Shown piece by piece: positions 1-9,170 of a DNA stretch of 64,000 nt. Source of the stretch: an uncultured Lachnospiraceae bacterium (lineage in GTDB: Bacteria > Bacillota > Clostridia > Lachnospirales > Lachnospiraceae). Both the position numbers and the translations under genes were made by a program. The DNA is taken from positions 1-64,000 of the forward strand of contig CATJTQ010000067.1 in the NCBI GenBank assembly GCA_949743325.1, read 5' to 3'. A model generated the notes under the pieces. The model did not search any database. It saw only the letters and a list, made by a program, of their open reading frames with translations, and was not told where the DNA came from. Every line of letters starts with the position of its first letter. Position 1 is the first letter of the stretch.

Positions 1-34
1 ATATGAATCTTTAAGCGTGAAAGGAGCGATTTTT

Positions 35-1099
35 ATGAAGAAAAGTATCTCTAAAAAAATAATATCAATTGTGTTATGTGGAGTGATGGGAGTTGGAATT
101 AATTCTTCTTTGGCGTATGCGGATATGAAATCAACTGATATACCAACTACGAAAGAAGAATTGGAAGAGTGGATGAAAAATTTAGAAATATATCAAAAAG
201 AATATGAAGAATGGTGTAAGATACCAGTATATGACCGAATAACTGAAAATGTTGCTAAAAATTATGATAATGGCAGGTTGATTGAAGATAATGGCGTAAA
301 GTTAATAATGGATGGCAATATGTTGATGCAAGTGTATACTAAGGAGCCGGTTGCGGAGTTAAGACTTCCTGAGATAGTAGAGGAAATAGATAGAGAGGCT
401 TTTTATGTAACAGATTTTAAGGAAAATGCAAAAATCTATATTCCAGCATCAGTTAAAAAGATTGGTAATGGTATTGTAGAGTATGCGGAAAATGTAGAAT
501 CATTTGAAGTTTCAGAGGACAATAATTATTTTTGTGAAGTTGATGGAGTCCTTTTTACAAAAGATATGACAGAGTTAGTGGCTTATCCGGCTATGAAGGA
601 AGTTTTTTCATATAAAATACCTGACAATGTAGAAGTTCTTAGAAGTTGTTGTTTTGGTACAAATATAAATAATTTAAATCGTTTATATTTAGGAAGCGGA
701 ATTAAAGAACTTGGACTTGATTCTTTTTCAAGTGCTTTAAATTCATCAATAAAACAGATTACAATTCCATCAACATGTGTTGAAATTTCCGAAGGGTTGT
801 TGAATAATTTGGCATTTAAGAAAGTCAAGGTTGTTTCAAACAGCGATAATATCATTAAGAACTATGCTAAAATAAATGGATTAAATGTTATGGTTAATGA
901 TTCGGATAAAGCCTTAAAAGGTGATGTAAATTTAGATGGTGAAGTAACATTGGAAGATGCACAGATTGCTCTTAAGGCTGCTTTGAATATTGAAACATTA
1001 ACAGAAGAAGAGGAAAATGCTGCCAAAGTAAATGGAGAAGATGATATAGATATTCAAAGTGCAAATAGTGTGCTTCAAGTTGCGTTAGGAATTAAGTAA
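35..1099 (+). CDS. Secreted leucine-rich-repeat protein with dockerin-like C-terminus
   Basis: A 354-residue exported protein of unknown binding target. The first 29 residues form a signal peptide (Lys-rich start, hydrophobic core, cleavage likely after SLAYA). Residues of about 80-290 carry BspA-type leucine-rich repeats, with recurring 'IPASVKKIG' and 'IPDNVEVLR' segments. The last 60 residues look like a type I dockerin: the first Ca-binding loop is intact (DVNLDGEVTLEDA), while the second (NGEDDIDIQSA) is degenerate. I chose the ATG at 35 because AAAGGAG lies 8 nt upstream; the GTG at 17 would put that site inside the gene. LRR_5 proteins usually mediate adhesion or protein binding, but nothing here identifies a partner. 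It ends at a strong terminator and is separate from the pectin genes that follow. The domain call is secure; the biological role is not. Confidence 0.8.
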   Translation: MKKSISKKIISIVLCGVMGVGINSSLAYADMKSTDIPTTKEELEEWMKNLEIYQKEYEEWCKIPVYDRITENVAKNYDNGRLIEDNGVKLIMDGNMLMQVYTKEPVAELRLPEIVEEIDREAFYVTDFKENAKIYIPASVKKIGNGIVEYAENVESFEVSEDNNYFCEVDGVLFTKDMTELVAYPAMKEVFSYKIPDNVEVLRSCCFGTNINNLNRLYLGSGIKELGLDSFSSALNSSIKQITIPSTCVEISEGLLNNLAFKKVKVVSNSDNIIKNYAKINGLNVMVNDSDKALKGDVNLDGEVTLEDAQIALKAALNIETLTEEEENAAKVNGEDDIDIQSANSVLQVALGIK

Positions 1100-1224
1100 T
1101 ATGTATTATTTTAATTTCTTTCATTAAGGATAGTGTTCTATATATGTAAGAGCATGATTAGTTTATTTTAATTAAATTGGAATAGTTGTTTTAGGGAAAT
1201 TTATTTAATTAGAAAATATTTAAA

Positions 1225-1271
1225 AGTGCCCCGTAGACCAATTTCTAAAGGTTTGCGTGGCGCTTTTTTTA
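1225..1271 (+). terminator. Rho-independent terminator after the LRR gene
   Basis: Outer arms AGTGCC/GGCGCT and inner arms GTAGACC/GGTTTGC (with G-U pairs) form a long stem followed by seven T residues. It separates the LRR gene from the pectin locus. Confidence 0.8.
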
Positions 1272-1310
1272 TATTTATTGTAAAAAGAATATAAAAACAT
1301 TTTATTTTAC

Positions 1311-1339
1311 TAGACAAGTCGCTGTTTTTTTTATACAAT
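1311..1339 (+). promoter_or_regulatory. Predicted sigma-A promoter of the pectin locus
   Basis: TAGACA at 1311 and TACAAT at 1334 are 17 nt apart, about 50 nt upstream of the pectinesterase start. It is the best match in the 1272-1388 gap. Confidence 0.5.
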
Positions 1340-1388
1340 AAAAGGGACTATAGATAACTATGGATATTTGAAACGGAGGTAGACGAGT

Positions 1389-2342
1389 ATGCAAAATATG
1401 GGAGAGTTGCCACAGACGTGCCATATTTATGTAGCATCAGACAAAAGCGGCGATTACTGTACGATAATGGATGCGATAGATGCAGTTCCTGTACATAACA
1501 GCACGACAACTATTATCCATGTAAAGCCGGGAATTTATAATGAGAGAGTAGAGATAAGCGGGGATAAGCGATATATTGTTCTTAAAGGCGAGGGCAAAGA
1601 ACCTGCTGAAACGAAAATAACATTTGATAATTATGGCGGTAAAATTATGGAAGACGGTGATATAATGGGAACATTCAGAAGCGCTTCCATGTTTGTATAT
1701 GCCAATTACTTTAAAGCAGAGAATTTAACTGTTGAAAACAGTTATGACGGCAGTAAAGGCGGCGGAAGACAGGCGGTTGCCTTGTATGCTTCAGCTGAAC
1801 ATATTGAGTTCTGTAATTGTCGTTTCATTGGCAGACAGGATACACTTTATGCGAAAGATGGTACTCAGTATTATAAAGATTGTTACATCGAAGGTGATGT
1901 TGATTATATTTTTGGCGGTGCAAGAGCTGTTTTTGAAGGCTGTGAGCTTTATTCATTTAATATTGATGAGAGTGATGAAGGAAGGCGGGCATATATAACA
2001 GCGCCTAGCACGCCTGCTGCGCAAAAATACGGATTTTTATTTTTAAAATGCAGGACTACAGGGAATTTTGGTGAACAGAGCGTATTTCTTGGAAGACCCT
2101 GGCATCCCGGTTCAGACCCAATGTCAAATGGAAGTTGTGTATTTAAAAATTGTGAGCTTAGCGATCAAATTCGCACAGAGGGCTGGAAAGAACAGATGGG
2201 CGGATTTCTGTCAAAGAATGCAAGGCTGTTTGAATATGGCTGCATAGGTAATGGTGCGGCAGAGCATGAGAGAAGACGTAATTTGACAGATAAAGAGGCA
2301 GAAGAATATACGAAAGAAAAAGTTTTAGGCTGGGATTTTTAA
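1389..2342 (+). CDS. Pectin methylesterase (CE8 family)
   Basis: Hydrolyses methyl esters on homogalacturonan, giving methanol and free galacturonate units that polygalacturonase can cut. The 317-residue protein shows the CE8 signatures: GRQDTLY (about residue 154, catalytic Asp), DVDYIFG (about 176, second catalytic Asp) and LGRPW (about 236, substrate-binding Arg and Trp). There is no signal peptide, so it should be cytoplasmic, whereas most plant and many bacterial CE8 enzymes are secreted. The start has GGAGG about 10 nt upstream. It is the first gene of a closely spaced set (15 nt to the next) with GH28 and apiosidase-like genes, which supports intracellular processing of imported pectic oligomers. 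The family call is firm; the cellular location is inferred from the absence of a leader. Confidence 0.93.
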   Translation: MQNMGELPQTCHIYVASDKSGDYCTIMDAIDAVPVHNSTTTIIHVKPGIYNERVEISGDKRYIVLKGEGKEPAETKITFDNYGGKIMEDGDIMGTFRSASMFVYANYFKAENLTVENSYDGSKGGGRQAVALYASAEHIEFCNCRFIGRQDTLYAKDGTQYYKDCYIEGDVDYIFGGARAVFEGCELYSFNIDESDEGRRAYITAPSTPAAQKYGFLFLKCRTTGNFGEQSVFLGRPWHPGSDPMSNGSCVFKNCELSDQIRTEGWKEQMGGFLSKNARLFEYGCIGNGAAEHERRRNLTDKEAEEYTKEKVLGWDF

Positions 2343-2357
2343 ATAGAGGAGATTGAC

Positions 2358-4436
2358 ATGATTTTTAATTTAGAAAATAAATCGGCAGAGATCACAAGAA
2401 ATAGTGCCGTCTTTAAATGTAATGGTAAGACACTTTTAACTAAGAATACTTCTTCATTTATAAGTTATTCATTGGATCGTCCGTTTGTGGTGGAAAAATC
2501 ACAATGGGAATTTGTAAGCGAAGAGGAGAAAGATGAGGTGCTGTACCTTAAATACCGCTCATTTCCGATAGAGGCAGAATTGGCGTTCTGGGGAGGCGGA
2601 GATACTATTGAGGCGCAGGTGACTTTTACAAATATAAGTGATGAGGAGATTGCCGATTTTACAGGAGAGATTATTGTCGATTTAGTCGGAACCGGCAAAA
2701 ATAAAATGACGCTTCCAAATATGATTTATAATGATAATCCTTCAGCTGTTCCGGATAGAATTGTACCTCATATTGGAGAGAAAGTCGGCGGAGGTATAAT
2801 TGTTGAAGAACACCGTCTTCCGGTTACAGCTGTGAATGGTGAGTGGAAAATAGATGGTATGTCTTATTTTATGACACTTTTTCTTCATCCTGAGGTTGTA
2901 ACAGGAGATGAGAGAGAGTATTGGTCATTGGGAATTGTTAAAGAAGAGGACGGCGAATCTATGGTAGCCTTAAGTGGTCCGATTATGTTCAACGGACTTA
3001 AGGATGTAGTCTATGGCGGACGGAATACTCCAATGTCATGGCTTAAAGGCTACAGATATGTCCGTTCAGATGAAGGTATTACTAAAAGGTTTTCGTTGAG
3101 TTTTGGTGAAACAGAAGAGGGCAAAGGTTTTAGAGATATAGTAAGTTTGGGATATAATAAATTAAAACCTAAGACTACAAGGCTGCATTCTTATGAAGAG
3201 ATGGTAAAATATAAGAAAAATGTGCTGGACAGCCGTTATTATAAGGATGATTCATGCTGTGGATATATGACATTTGGTTCGGCTAATTCATTTGGAAATG
3301 TATCAGGAAGACCAGAATATTTTCTTTATGGCTGGACTGGACAGACAATTAAGCTTGCATGGTGTGAGTGCGTTCTGGCGATTAGGAATAATGATGAGCA
3401 AAGTTTAGAAAAGGGTATTGAAATAGTAGATTTTTTTGTTAAAAACGGTCAGCATAAGGATATTCCAGGGCTCTTTTATGGATACTATCTTATTGAGAAG
3501 AAAGAGTGGCGAGGCGTATGGAAAAATCCTCAGGCAGCTTTAGCATCTCGTATAGAAGGGGAGAGTGTATCTGATTTATTAGATGTTATGATGCTTTTGC
3601 GTGAAAATGGAAAAGATGTTCCTGATTATTGGGAGAAAGCTGTACGTGATGCATGTCAATTTTTTATGGATAGTAAGTATCAGACAGATGATAATATATA
3701 TCCATTAGGATGGGAAGTTGATGGAACAATAGACAATGCTGTGAAAAATGCTGCTGGTATGCCTTGTGTGCTTGCTTTGGCAAAAGCGGCGAAATATTTC
3801 GGCGATAATTCATATCTTGAATATGCAAAGGAAAAATATGGGGTTTATGCAAAGTTATATATGGATACATTTGATATTCCATTTGCCGGAGCTACTATGG
3901 ATGCTAAATGCGAGGATAAAGAGGCTGGTCTTTATTTCTTTGAAGCTGCCGCTGAAATATATTATCAGACAGGTGAGGAGCGTTTTAAGAAATGGGCTGA
4001 GATTGCTGGAGATTGGATATTGACATTTGTATTTTTCTGGGATACTGGTTTTGCAAAAGATACGTCCTGTGCAAAAATGAATTTTAATACTACGGGATGG
4101 CCGGGCGTTTCAGTTCAGAATCATCATCTTGATGTATTCTTTCCTTCCTATGAAATGTATATTTTCGGAAAACGCAGCGGTATAAAGAAGTTTGAGGAGA
4201 TGGGTCAAAATATCTGCGCGGCGCTGACTTACGGTGTGTGTACTAAAGAAGGCGAGTGGGGCTTTACTATAATAGGTGAACAGGGCGAGCACTACTATCA
4301 CACTAATTATTTTCAGGCAAGAAACGATGCAATAGAACATATTCATAATTGGCGCGGAGGAAATCAAATTTGGAATCCGTCATGGATAACCGCACAGGTG
4401 ATGAGCAGTAATATACATTTTATGCTAGAAGAATAG
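2358..4436 (+). CDS. Unrecognised two-domain carbohydrate-active-like protein of the pectin locus
   Basis: A 692-residue protein I cannot assign to a family. The first 250 or so residues look beta-rich, as in the sandwich domains of many lyases and hydrolases. Residues of about 280-690 have the spacing of an (alpha/alpha) toroid: repeated aromatic helical segments with Trp, His and acidic clusters (NHHLDVFFPSYE near 590, YYHTNYFQARND near 645, HNWRGGNQIW near 663). That two-part layout is seen in polysaccharide lyases and in glycoside hydrolases acting on uronides. There is no signal peptide. It sits 15 nt after the pectin methylesterase with GAGGAG just upstream of its ATG, so co-expression is likely. 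A role on a pectic side chain or oligogalacturonide is inferred from context alone. Confidence 0.75.
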   Translation: MIFNLENKSAEITRNSAVFKCNGKTLLTKNTSSFISYSLDRPFVVEKSQWEFVSEEEKDEVLYLKYRSFPIEAELAFWGGGDTIEAQVTFTNISDEEIADFTGEIIVDLVGTGKNKMTLPNMIYNDNPSAVPDRIVPHIGEKVGGGIIVEEHRLPVTAVNGEWKIDGMSYFMTLFLHPEVVTGDEREYWSLGIVKEEDGESMVALSGPIMFNGLKDVVYGGRNTPMSWLKGYRYVRSDEGITKRFSLSFGETEEGKGFRDIVSLGYNKLKPKTTRLHSYEEMVKYKKNVLDSRYYKDDSCCGYMTFGSANSFGNVSGRPEYFLYGWTGQTIKLAWCECVLAIRNNDEQSLEKGIEIVDFFVKNGQHKDIPGLFYGYYLIEKKEWRGVWKNPQAALASRIEGESVSDLLDVMMLLRENGKDVPDYWEKAVRDACQFFMDSKYQTDDNIYPLGWEVDGTIDNAVKNAAGMPCVLALAKAAKYFGDNSYLEYAKEKYGVYAKLYMDTFDIPFAGATMDAKCEDKEAGLYFFEAAAEIYYQTGEERFKKWAEIAGDWILTFVFFWDTGFAKDTSCAKMNFNTTGWPGVSVQNHHLDVFFPSYEMYIFGKRSGIKKFEEMGQNICAALTYGVCTKEGEWGFTIIGEQGEHYYHTNYFQARNDAIEHIHNWRGGNQIWNPSWITAQVMSSNIHFMLEE

Positions 4437-4487
4437 AATAAGTAAATAGATAAATTTGTTATGTTGCAGTAATTAGCAGACAAAATT

Positions 4488-4569
4488 TATAGGCATTATA
4501 AGAAGACTAAAGTTATAGGCAAATATGTTTCAATAATAAGCAGAATAAAAAGATAGGCAATTATGTTAC
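4488..4569 (+). repeat. Iterated ATAGGCA-type motif upstream of the polygalacturonase gene
   Basis: The core TATAGGCA or GATAGGCA followed by an AT-rich tail occurs at 4488, 4514 and 4552. The first and third copies also share an AGCAGA box about 15-20 nt upstream (4475 and 4540). An inverted copy (ATTGCCTA) lies at 4626-4633. The arrangement suggests a multi-site operator in the 224-nt gap before the GH28 gene, but the regulator is unknown. Confidence 0.4.
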
Positions 4570-4660
4570 AGATAATTATAATAAAGAAATATAAATATTG
4601 GAATTAGATAAAATATAGTATCATAATTGCCTAAAAAAGAGAAAGAAAGGATATAACTAT

Positions 4661-6079
4661 ATGAATATAAATTATCCTCAAGTGGAGATTCCGGAGTTTA
4701 CTAACAATAAATTTGATATTACAGAATTTGGAGCCGTATCAGGAGGGCAGGTATCCAATACTAAAGCGTTTAATAATGCGGTTAAGGCAGCTAATGAAGC
4801 GGGCGGCGGAGTTGTAAATATACCTCCGGGAATATGGCTCACAGGGCCTATTGAACTTTTGTCAAATGTAAATTTACATACAGAGAACGGTGCATTTGTG
4901 CTGTTTTCCCATGATGAGAATGAGTATCCTCTAATTAAGACTTCTTATGAAGGAGAGGATCGTATTAGGGCAGTTTCACCTATTCATGCATATGAACAGG
5001 AAAATATAGCTATTACAGGAGAAGGAATCTTTGACGGAAACGGACATTTATGGCGTATGGTAAAACGTTCTAAAATGACTGATGGTCAGTGGAATGCCCT
5101 GCTTAAAAAGGGAGGAGTCACAAAAGGAGAAGGAAGTAAGTTGGTGTGGTTTCCTTCGCAGTCATCTTATGATGGCCATATGAATAAGGATATAAAACCT
5201 GATGAGGAAAATGCACTTGAGAGGGCAAAACAATATTTTGATTATTACAGACCTGTTATGGTAAGTCTTGTTAAGTGTAAGAAAATATTGCTTGACGGAG
5301 TAACGTTCCAGAATTCACCTGCATGGAATGTACATCCGCTGTTTTGTGAACATCTAACTCTGAGAAATGCATTTATAAGAAATCCGTGGAATGCACAGAA
5401 TGGTGATGGATTAGATTTAGAATCTTGCAAATATGTTGATATTATCAATACAAGTTTTGATGTTGGTGATGATGCCATATGTATGAAAGCCGGAAAGAAT
5501 GCCAAGGCACGCGAGATTGAGATTCCTACAGAATATGTAACTATTAAAGACTGTACTGTTTTTCATGGTCATGGCGGATTTGTAGCTGGCAGTGAGATGT
5601 CAAGAGGTCTGAGAAATATAGTTATATCAAACTGTATATTTGTTGGAACTGATATTGGTATAAGATTTAAGAGTACTCTTGGAAGAGGAGGAGTAGTCGA
5701 GGATATTCTTCTGGAAAATATACAGATGATTGATATACCAAAACAAGCTATTTTGTTCACAATGGCATACAGCGGAGCATTGGATGAGAAAAAAATTATT
5801 CCTGAAGATATACCAGAATTTAAGAATATATATATGAAGAACATTGTTTGTCAGGGATGCGGGCAGGCAATCCAGGTAGATGGATTAAAGCAGCTTCCGA
5901 TTCATGATTTGTATTTTGAAGATATAGATATTGTAGCAAGGCAGGGGATCAGATGTCAGATGGCGGAAGATATCCATTTAAAGAATGTTACAATCACAAA
6001 AGAAGGCGACCCGTCAACAAAGGTACATTTTGATAATGAAACCGTTGGAGAAGGTTATGAAGCAATGATATCAATGTAG
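4661..6079 (+). CDS. GH28 polygalacturonase, probably exo-acting on oligogalacturonides
   Basis: Cleaves alpha-1,4 bonds between galacturonate residues by inverting hydrolysis. The 472-residue right-handed beta-helix protein carries the GH28 motifs in order: NGDGLD (about residue 247, the NTD motif), VGDDAICMKAG (about 268, catalytic Asp pair), GHGGFVAGSE (about 304, catalytic His) and RFKST (about 331, the RIK substrate site). No leader is visible, so like the methylesterase upstream it is probably cytoplasmic and takes imported oligomers, which favours an exo mode. The N-terminal FGA...NTKAFNNAV segment is the usual start of this fold. The start has AGAAAGGA 8-9 nt upstream. It is separated from the previous gene by a repeat-bearing gap and followed 28 nt later by the apiosidase-like gene. 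Confidence 0.92.
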   Translation: MNINYPQVEIPEFTNNKFDITEFGAVSGGQVSNTKAFNNAVKAANEAGGGVVNIPPGIWLTGPIELLSNVNLHTENGAFVLFSHDENEYPLIKTSYEGEDRIRAVSPIHAYEQENIAITGEGIFDGNGHLWRMVKRSKMTDGQWNALLKKGGVTKGEGSKLVWFPSQSSYDGHMNKDIKPDEENALERAKQYFDYYRPVMVSLVKCKKILLDGVTFQNSPAWNVHPLFCEHLTLRNAFIRNPWNAQNGDGLDLESCKYVDIINTSFDVGDDAICMKAGKNAKAREIEIPTEYVTIKDCTVFHGHGGFVAGSEMSRGLRNIVISNCIFVGTDIGIRFKSTLGRGGVVEDILLENIQMIDIPKQAILFTMAYSGALDEKKIIPEDIPEFKNIYMKNIVCQGCGQAIQVDGLKQLPIHDLYFEDIDIVARQGIRCQMAEDIHLKNVTITKEGDPSTKVHFDNETVGEGYEAMISM

Positions 6080-6107
6080 ATATAGAAAGAAATGGAGGCT
6101 TATAGTA

Positions 6108-7442
6108 ATGTATAAGAAACCCTGGGATAATGGTCCGTTAGAGATATCAGAAGATAAACGTTTTATGAAAAATGGGGATATTCCATTTTTTTGGCTTGGT
6201 GATACAGCATGGCTGATGTTCTGTACTTTAACAAGAGATGAGATAGACGCCTATCTTCGTAATCGCGCTGAGAAGGGTTATAATGTAATTCAAATAACAA
6301 TAGCTCATAAATGGCCGACAGAAACTGCTGATGGTATAGATGCATTTTTGGATGAAGATTTTACAAAACCTAATACACAGAGCGGAGGTTTTTGGGATTT
6401 AGTTGATTATACTGTGCAGAAGGCAGAGGAGTATGGTCTTTATCTTGGCTTGCTTCCAATATGGAGCGGACAGCTGAAAGCGGGCAGAATAACAGAAGAT
6501 ACAGTTGAGGATTATATAAAATTTCTTACAGATCGTTATGGAAAATATCCGAATATTATTTGGATTACCGGAGGAGACTGTAAAGGTACGGACGGTTTTG
6601 AATTCTGGTCTAAGATGGGACGGAAATTAAAAGCTGAGAATCCTGATAAACTGGTGACATTTCATCCGTTTGGAAGAACAGTTACATGTGACTATTTTCC
6701 TGATTCAGAATGGATTGACTTCTATATGTTCCAGTCAGGTCATAGGCGCTACGACCAGAAGAGTCTTAAAAAATGGGATGACAGCATGACGATGGGATAT
6801 TACTATGGAGAAGATACGTACAAATACATTGATAGAGTAGAAAAGTGCGGAAATCCTAAACCTGTATTGGATGGAGAGCCATCGTATGAACATATTCCGC
6901 ATGGACTTCATGATCCGTCACAGCCATTTTGGCAGGATTATGATGTGAGGAGATTTGCATATTGGTCAGTTCTTGCAGGAGCATGTGGTTTTACATTTGG
7001 TCACAGTTCAATAATGCAGTTTTATACAGGTGACGGAACAGAGCCGGGAGCTTATGGCTGTACAATTAATTGGAAAGATGCAGTACATTCACCTGCGTGT
7101 GATAATATGTCAAAAATGGCGCAGTTAATGAATTCAGTTCCTTTTGAAAAGGGACGTGCAGCACAGCATCTTCTTGCATATAAAGAAGGTCTTCGTTATA
7201 ATCGTATATCTGCATTTGCGGGAGAAGATTTTGCAATATTTTATGATTATATTGGCAGAAAAATTGATATAAAACCTAATCCTATAGAGGGTGAGTATTT
7301 AGACGCATGGTGGTTTGATCCGGTTAGCGGTACAGAAAGTTATATAGGAAAATTTAGTCAGAATCAAATTTTAACATTCGAACCTCCAAAGGGAACATAT
7401 TCGCATACAGACTGGGTTTTGAAAATAAAGACTGCAAAATAA
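6108..7442 (+). CDS. Apiosidase-like glycoside hydrolase (DUF4038/GH140 type)
   Basis: A 444-residue protein with the N-terminal signature of apiosidase-like TIM-barrel hydrolases: a KNG..PFFWLGDTAW segment near residue 25, then R..KGYNVIQI near 60. Candidate acid residues are in WITGGDCKG (about 145) and LDGEPSYE (about 260). The last 80 residues match the small beta domain annotated in databases as a putative collagen-binding domain, with DAWWFDP near the end. Characterised GH140 members remove apiose from rhamnogalacturonan II side chains. Here the lack of a signal peptide and the position after CE8 and GH28 genes fit late intracellular trimming of pectic fragments. Substrate assignment is by family; activity on another pentose is possible. 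Confidence 0.85.
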   Translation: MYKKPWDNGPLEISEDKRFMKNGDIPFFWLGDTAWLMFCTLTRDEIDAYLRNRAEKGYNVIQITIAHKWPTETADGIDAFLDEDFTKPNTQSGGFWDLVDYTVQKAEEYGLYLGLLPIWSGQLKAGRITEDTVEDYIKFLTDRYGKYPNIIWITGGDCKGTDGFEFWSKMGRKLKAENPDKLVTFHPFGRTVTCDYFPDSEWIDFYMFQSGHRRYDQKSLKKWDDSMTMGYYYGEDTYKYIDRVEKCGNPKPVLDGEPSYEHIPHGLHDPSQPFWQDYDVRRFAYWSVLAGACGFTFGHSSIMQFYTGDGTEPGAYGCTINWKDAVHSPACDNMSKMAQLMNSVPFEKGRAAQHLLAYKEGLRYNRISAFAGEDFAIFYDYIGRKIDIKPNPIEGEYLDAWWFDPVSGTESYIGKFSQNQILTFEPPKGTYSHTDWVLKIKTAK

Positions 7443-7453
7443 AGTTATAGCAG

Positions 7454-7497
7454 CCTGTAAAGCAGGTATTATATCAATTTAACGTCTGCTTTACAGG
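7454..7497 (+). terminator. Perfect 12-bp stem-loop between pectin and rhamnose loci
   Basis: CCTGTAAAGCAG pairs with CTGCTTTACAGG across a 20-nt loop. No clear T-run follows, and the right arm overlaps a likely -35 box, so it may act as a weak terminator, a regulatory palindrome, or both. Confidence 0.5.
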
Positions 7498-7518
7498 AAT
7501 ATATTGGTATGCTATAAT
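7490..7518 (+). promoter_or_regulatory. Predicted sigma-A promoter for the dTDP-rhamnose genes
   Basis: TTTACA at 7490 and TATAAT at 7513 are 17 nt apart, about 100 nt upstream of rfbA. The -35 box lies in the right arm of the preceding palindrome. Confidence 0.55.
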
Positions 7519-7619
7519 GTGAAATACTATAAGTCAAATATGAATACTTAGTTAGTATAAAATATCAAATGATTTTTGGGGTATACTAATTTATTATATA
7601 AATTAAAGGAGATAGACAA

Positions 7620-8498
7620 ATGAAAGGAATTATTTTAGCAGGCGGTTCAGGTACACGCTTATATCCGCTGACAATGGTTACTTCAAAACAATTGTTGCCG
7701 GTTTATGACAAGCCGATGATTTATTATCCTTTATCAACGCTTATGCTGGCAGGGATAAAAGATATTTTAATTATTTCCACACCGCAGGATCTGCCGAATT
7801 TTGAAAGGCTGCTCGGAGATGGTTCCAATTATGGAATAAATCTAAGCTATGAAGTGCAGCCGTCACCTGATGGACTTGCACAGGCATTTATTATAGGTGA
7901 GAAATTTATCGACGGGGATTCATGCGCTATGGTACTTGGCGACAATATTTTTTATGGAAGCGGTTTGAAGAAACATTTGAAAGAGGCAGCGTCGCGTGAA
8001 AATGGAGCAACGGTTTTCGGATATTATGTTGATGATCCAGAGAGATTTGGTATAGTAGAGTTTGATGAAAATGGAAAGGCTATATCAATTGAGGAAAAAC
8101 CTTCCAATCCAAAGTCAAATTATTGTGTTACTGGTCTCTACTTCTATGATAACCGTGTATGTGAGTTGGCGAAAAAAGTAAAACCTTCAGCAAGAGGTGA
8201 ATTAGAAATAACAGATTTGAACAGACTATATTTGGAGGAAGGAAGTCTTAATGTAGTAACATTGGGACGCGGATATGCATGGCTGGATACTGGCACAGTG
8301 GATTCACTTTCTGATGCAACAGAGTTTGTTAAAGTTATTGAGAATCGTCAGGGTATAAAAATATCAGCAATAGAAGAGATTGCTTTCAAGAATGGCTGGA
8401 TTACACAGGAGAAGCTTGTAGAGTCTGCTGAACTTTATGGAAAATCAAGTTACGGTGCACATCTTAAGAAAGTTGCAGAAGGTAAAATTAAGTACTAG
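7620..8498 (+). CDS. rfbA: Glucose-1-phosphate thymidylyltransferase
   Basis: Couples dTTP and glucose-1-phosphate to give dTDP-glucose, the first step of dTDP-L-rhamnose synthesis in the cytoplasm. The 292-residue protein begins with the nucleotidyltransferase loop [16 protein letters not shown] (residues 3-18), keeps the Lys of [13 protein letters not shown], and has VLGDNIFYG (Asp near residue 110, metal ligand) and the EEKPSNPKS segment (about 160). Length and motifs match RmlA closely. AAAGGAG precedes the ATG. It leads a four-gene set in the order A, C, B, D. The lateral wall-glycan locus downstream gives an obvious use for the rhamnose donor. Phosphoglucomutase at 37611 could supply its substrate. 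Confidence 0.96.
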   Translation: MKGIILAGGSGTRLYPLTMVTSKQLLPVYDKPMIYYPLSTLMLAGIKDILIISTPQDLPNFERLLGDGSNYGINLSYEVQPSPDGLAQAFIIGEKFIDGDSCAMVLGDNIFYGSGLKKHLKEAASRENGATVFGYYVDDPERFGIVEFDENGKAISIEEKPSNPKSNYCVTGLYFYDNRVCELAKKVKPSARGELEITDLNRLYLEEGSLNVVTLGRGYAWLDTGTVDSLSDATEFVKVIENRQGIKISAIEEIAFKNGWITQEKLVESAELYGKSSYGAHLKKVAEGKIKY

Positions 8499-8509
8499 GA
8501 GGCATTATT

Positions 8510-9067
8510 ATGAATGTTATAAAGACAGATGTATTAGACGTATATATTCTTGAACCTCAGGTCTTTGGAGATCACAGAGGCTGGTTTATGGAGAGCTGGT
8601 CACAGAAGGCCATGGAGGAAGCGGGATTATATTATAATTTTGTGCAGGATAATCAGTCATTTTCTGCTAAAAAAGGTACTCTTCGCGGCCTTCATTTTCA
8701 AAAAGGGGATGCGGCTCAGGCTAAACTGGTACGATGCAACCGAGGTGCGGTAGTTGATTTTGCAGTTGATATGAGAAAGGGTTCTCCGACATATAAAAAA
8801 TGGGTGGGTGTTGAACTTTCGGCAGAAAATAAAAAGCAGTTATTGATTCCGCGTGGTTTTTTACATGGTTTTGTTACATTGACTGATGATGTTGAATTCC
8901 TTTACAAAGCAGATAATCTTTATAATGCAGAAGCCGACAGAGGTATAAGATGGAATGACCCTGATATTGGCGTAGATTGGAATATTGAAAATCCGATAAC
9001 ATCTGAAAAGGATAACAATGCTCCGTTGTTAAAAGACAGTGATATTGATTTTAAATATGCTAAGTGA
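8510..9067 (+). CDS. rfbC: dTDP-4-dehydrorhamnose 3,5-epimerase
   Basis: Third enzyme of dTDP-L-rhamnose synthesis: epimerises C3 and C5 of dTDP-4-keto-6-deoxyglucose. The 185-residue cupin shows the RmlC core: GDHRGWFMESW near residue 21, the GTLRGLHFQ segment with catalytic His near 64, VVDFAVDMRKGSPTY near 84 and IPRGFLHGF near 110. AGGAGG lies 7 nt before the ATG and rfbA ends 11 nt upstream, so the two are probably cotranscribed. It precedes rfbB by about 100 nt. Confidence 0.95.
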   Translation: MNVIKTDVLDVYILEPQVFGDHRGWFMESWSQKAMEEAGLYYNFVQDNQSFSAKKGTLRGLHFQKGDAAQAKLVRCNRGAVVDFAVDMRKGSPTYKKWVGVELSAENKKQLLIPRGFLHGFVTLTDDVEFLYKADNLYNAEADRGIRWNDPDIGVDWNIENPITSEKDNNAPLLKDSDIDFKYAK

Positions 9068-9170
9068 AAAACCCAGCTGTAAGCAGTGGTATATAAAATT
9101 TGTAAATTTTTAATGGTTGGGGCTTTGACATCTAGGTAATCGTAAATATAAGTGAAAGGAAAGTAATAAT

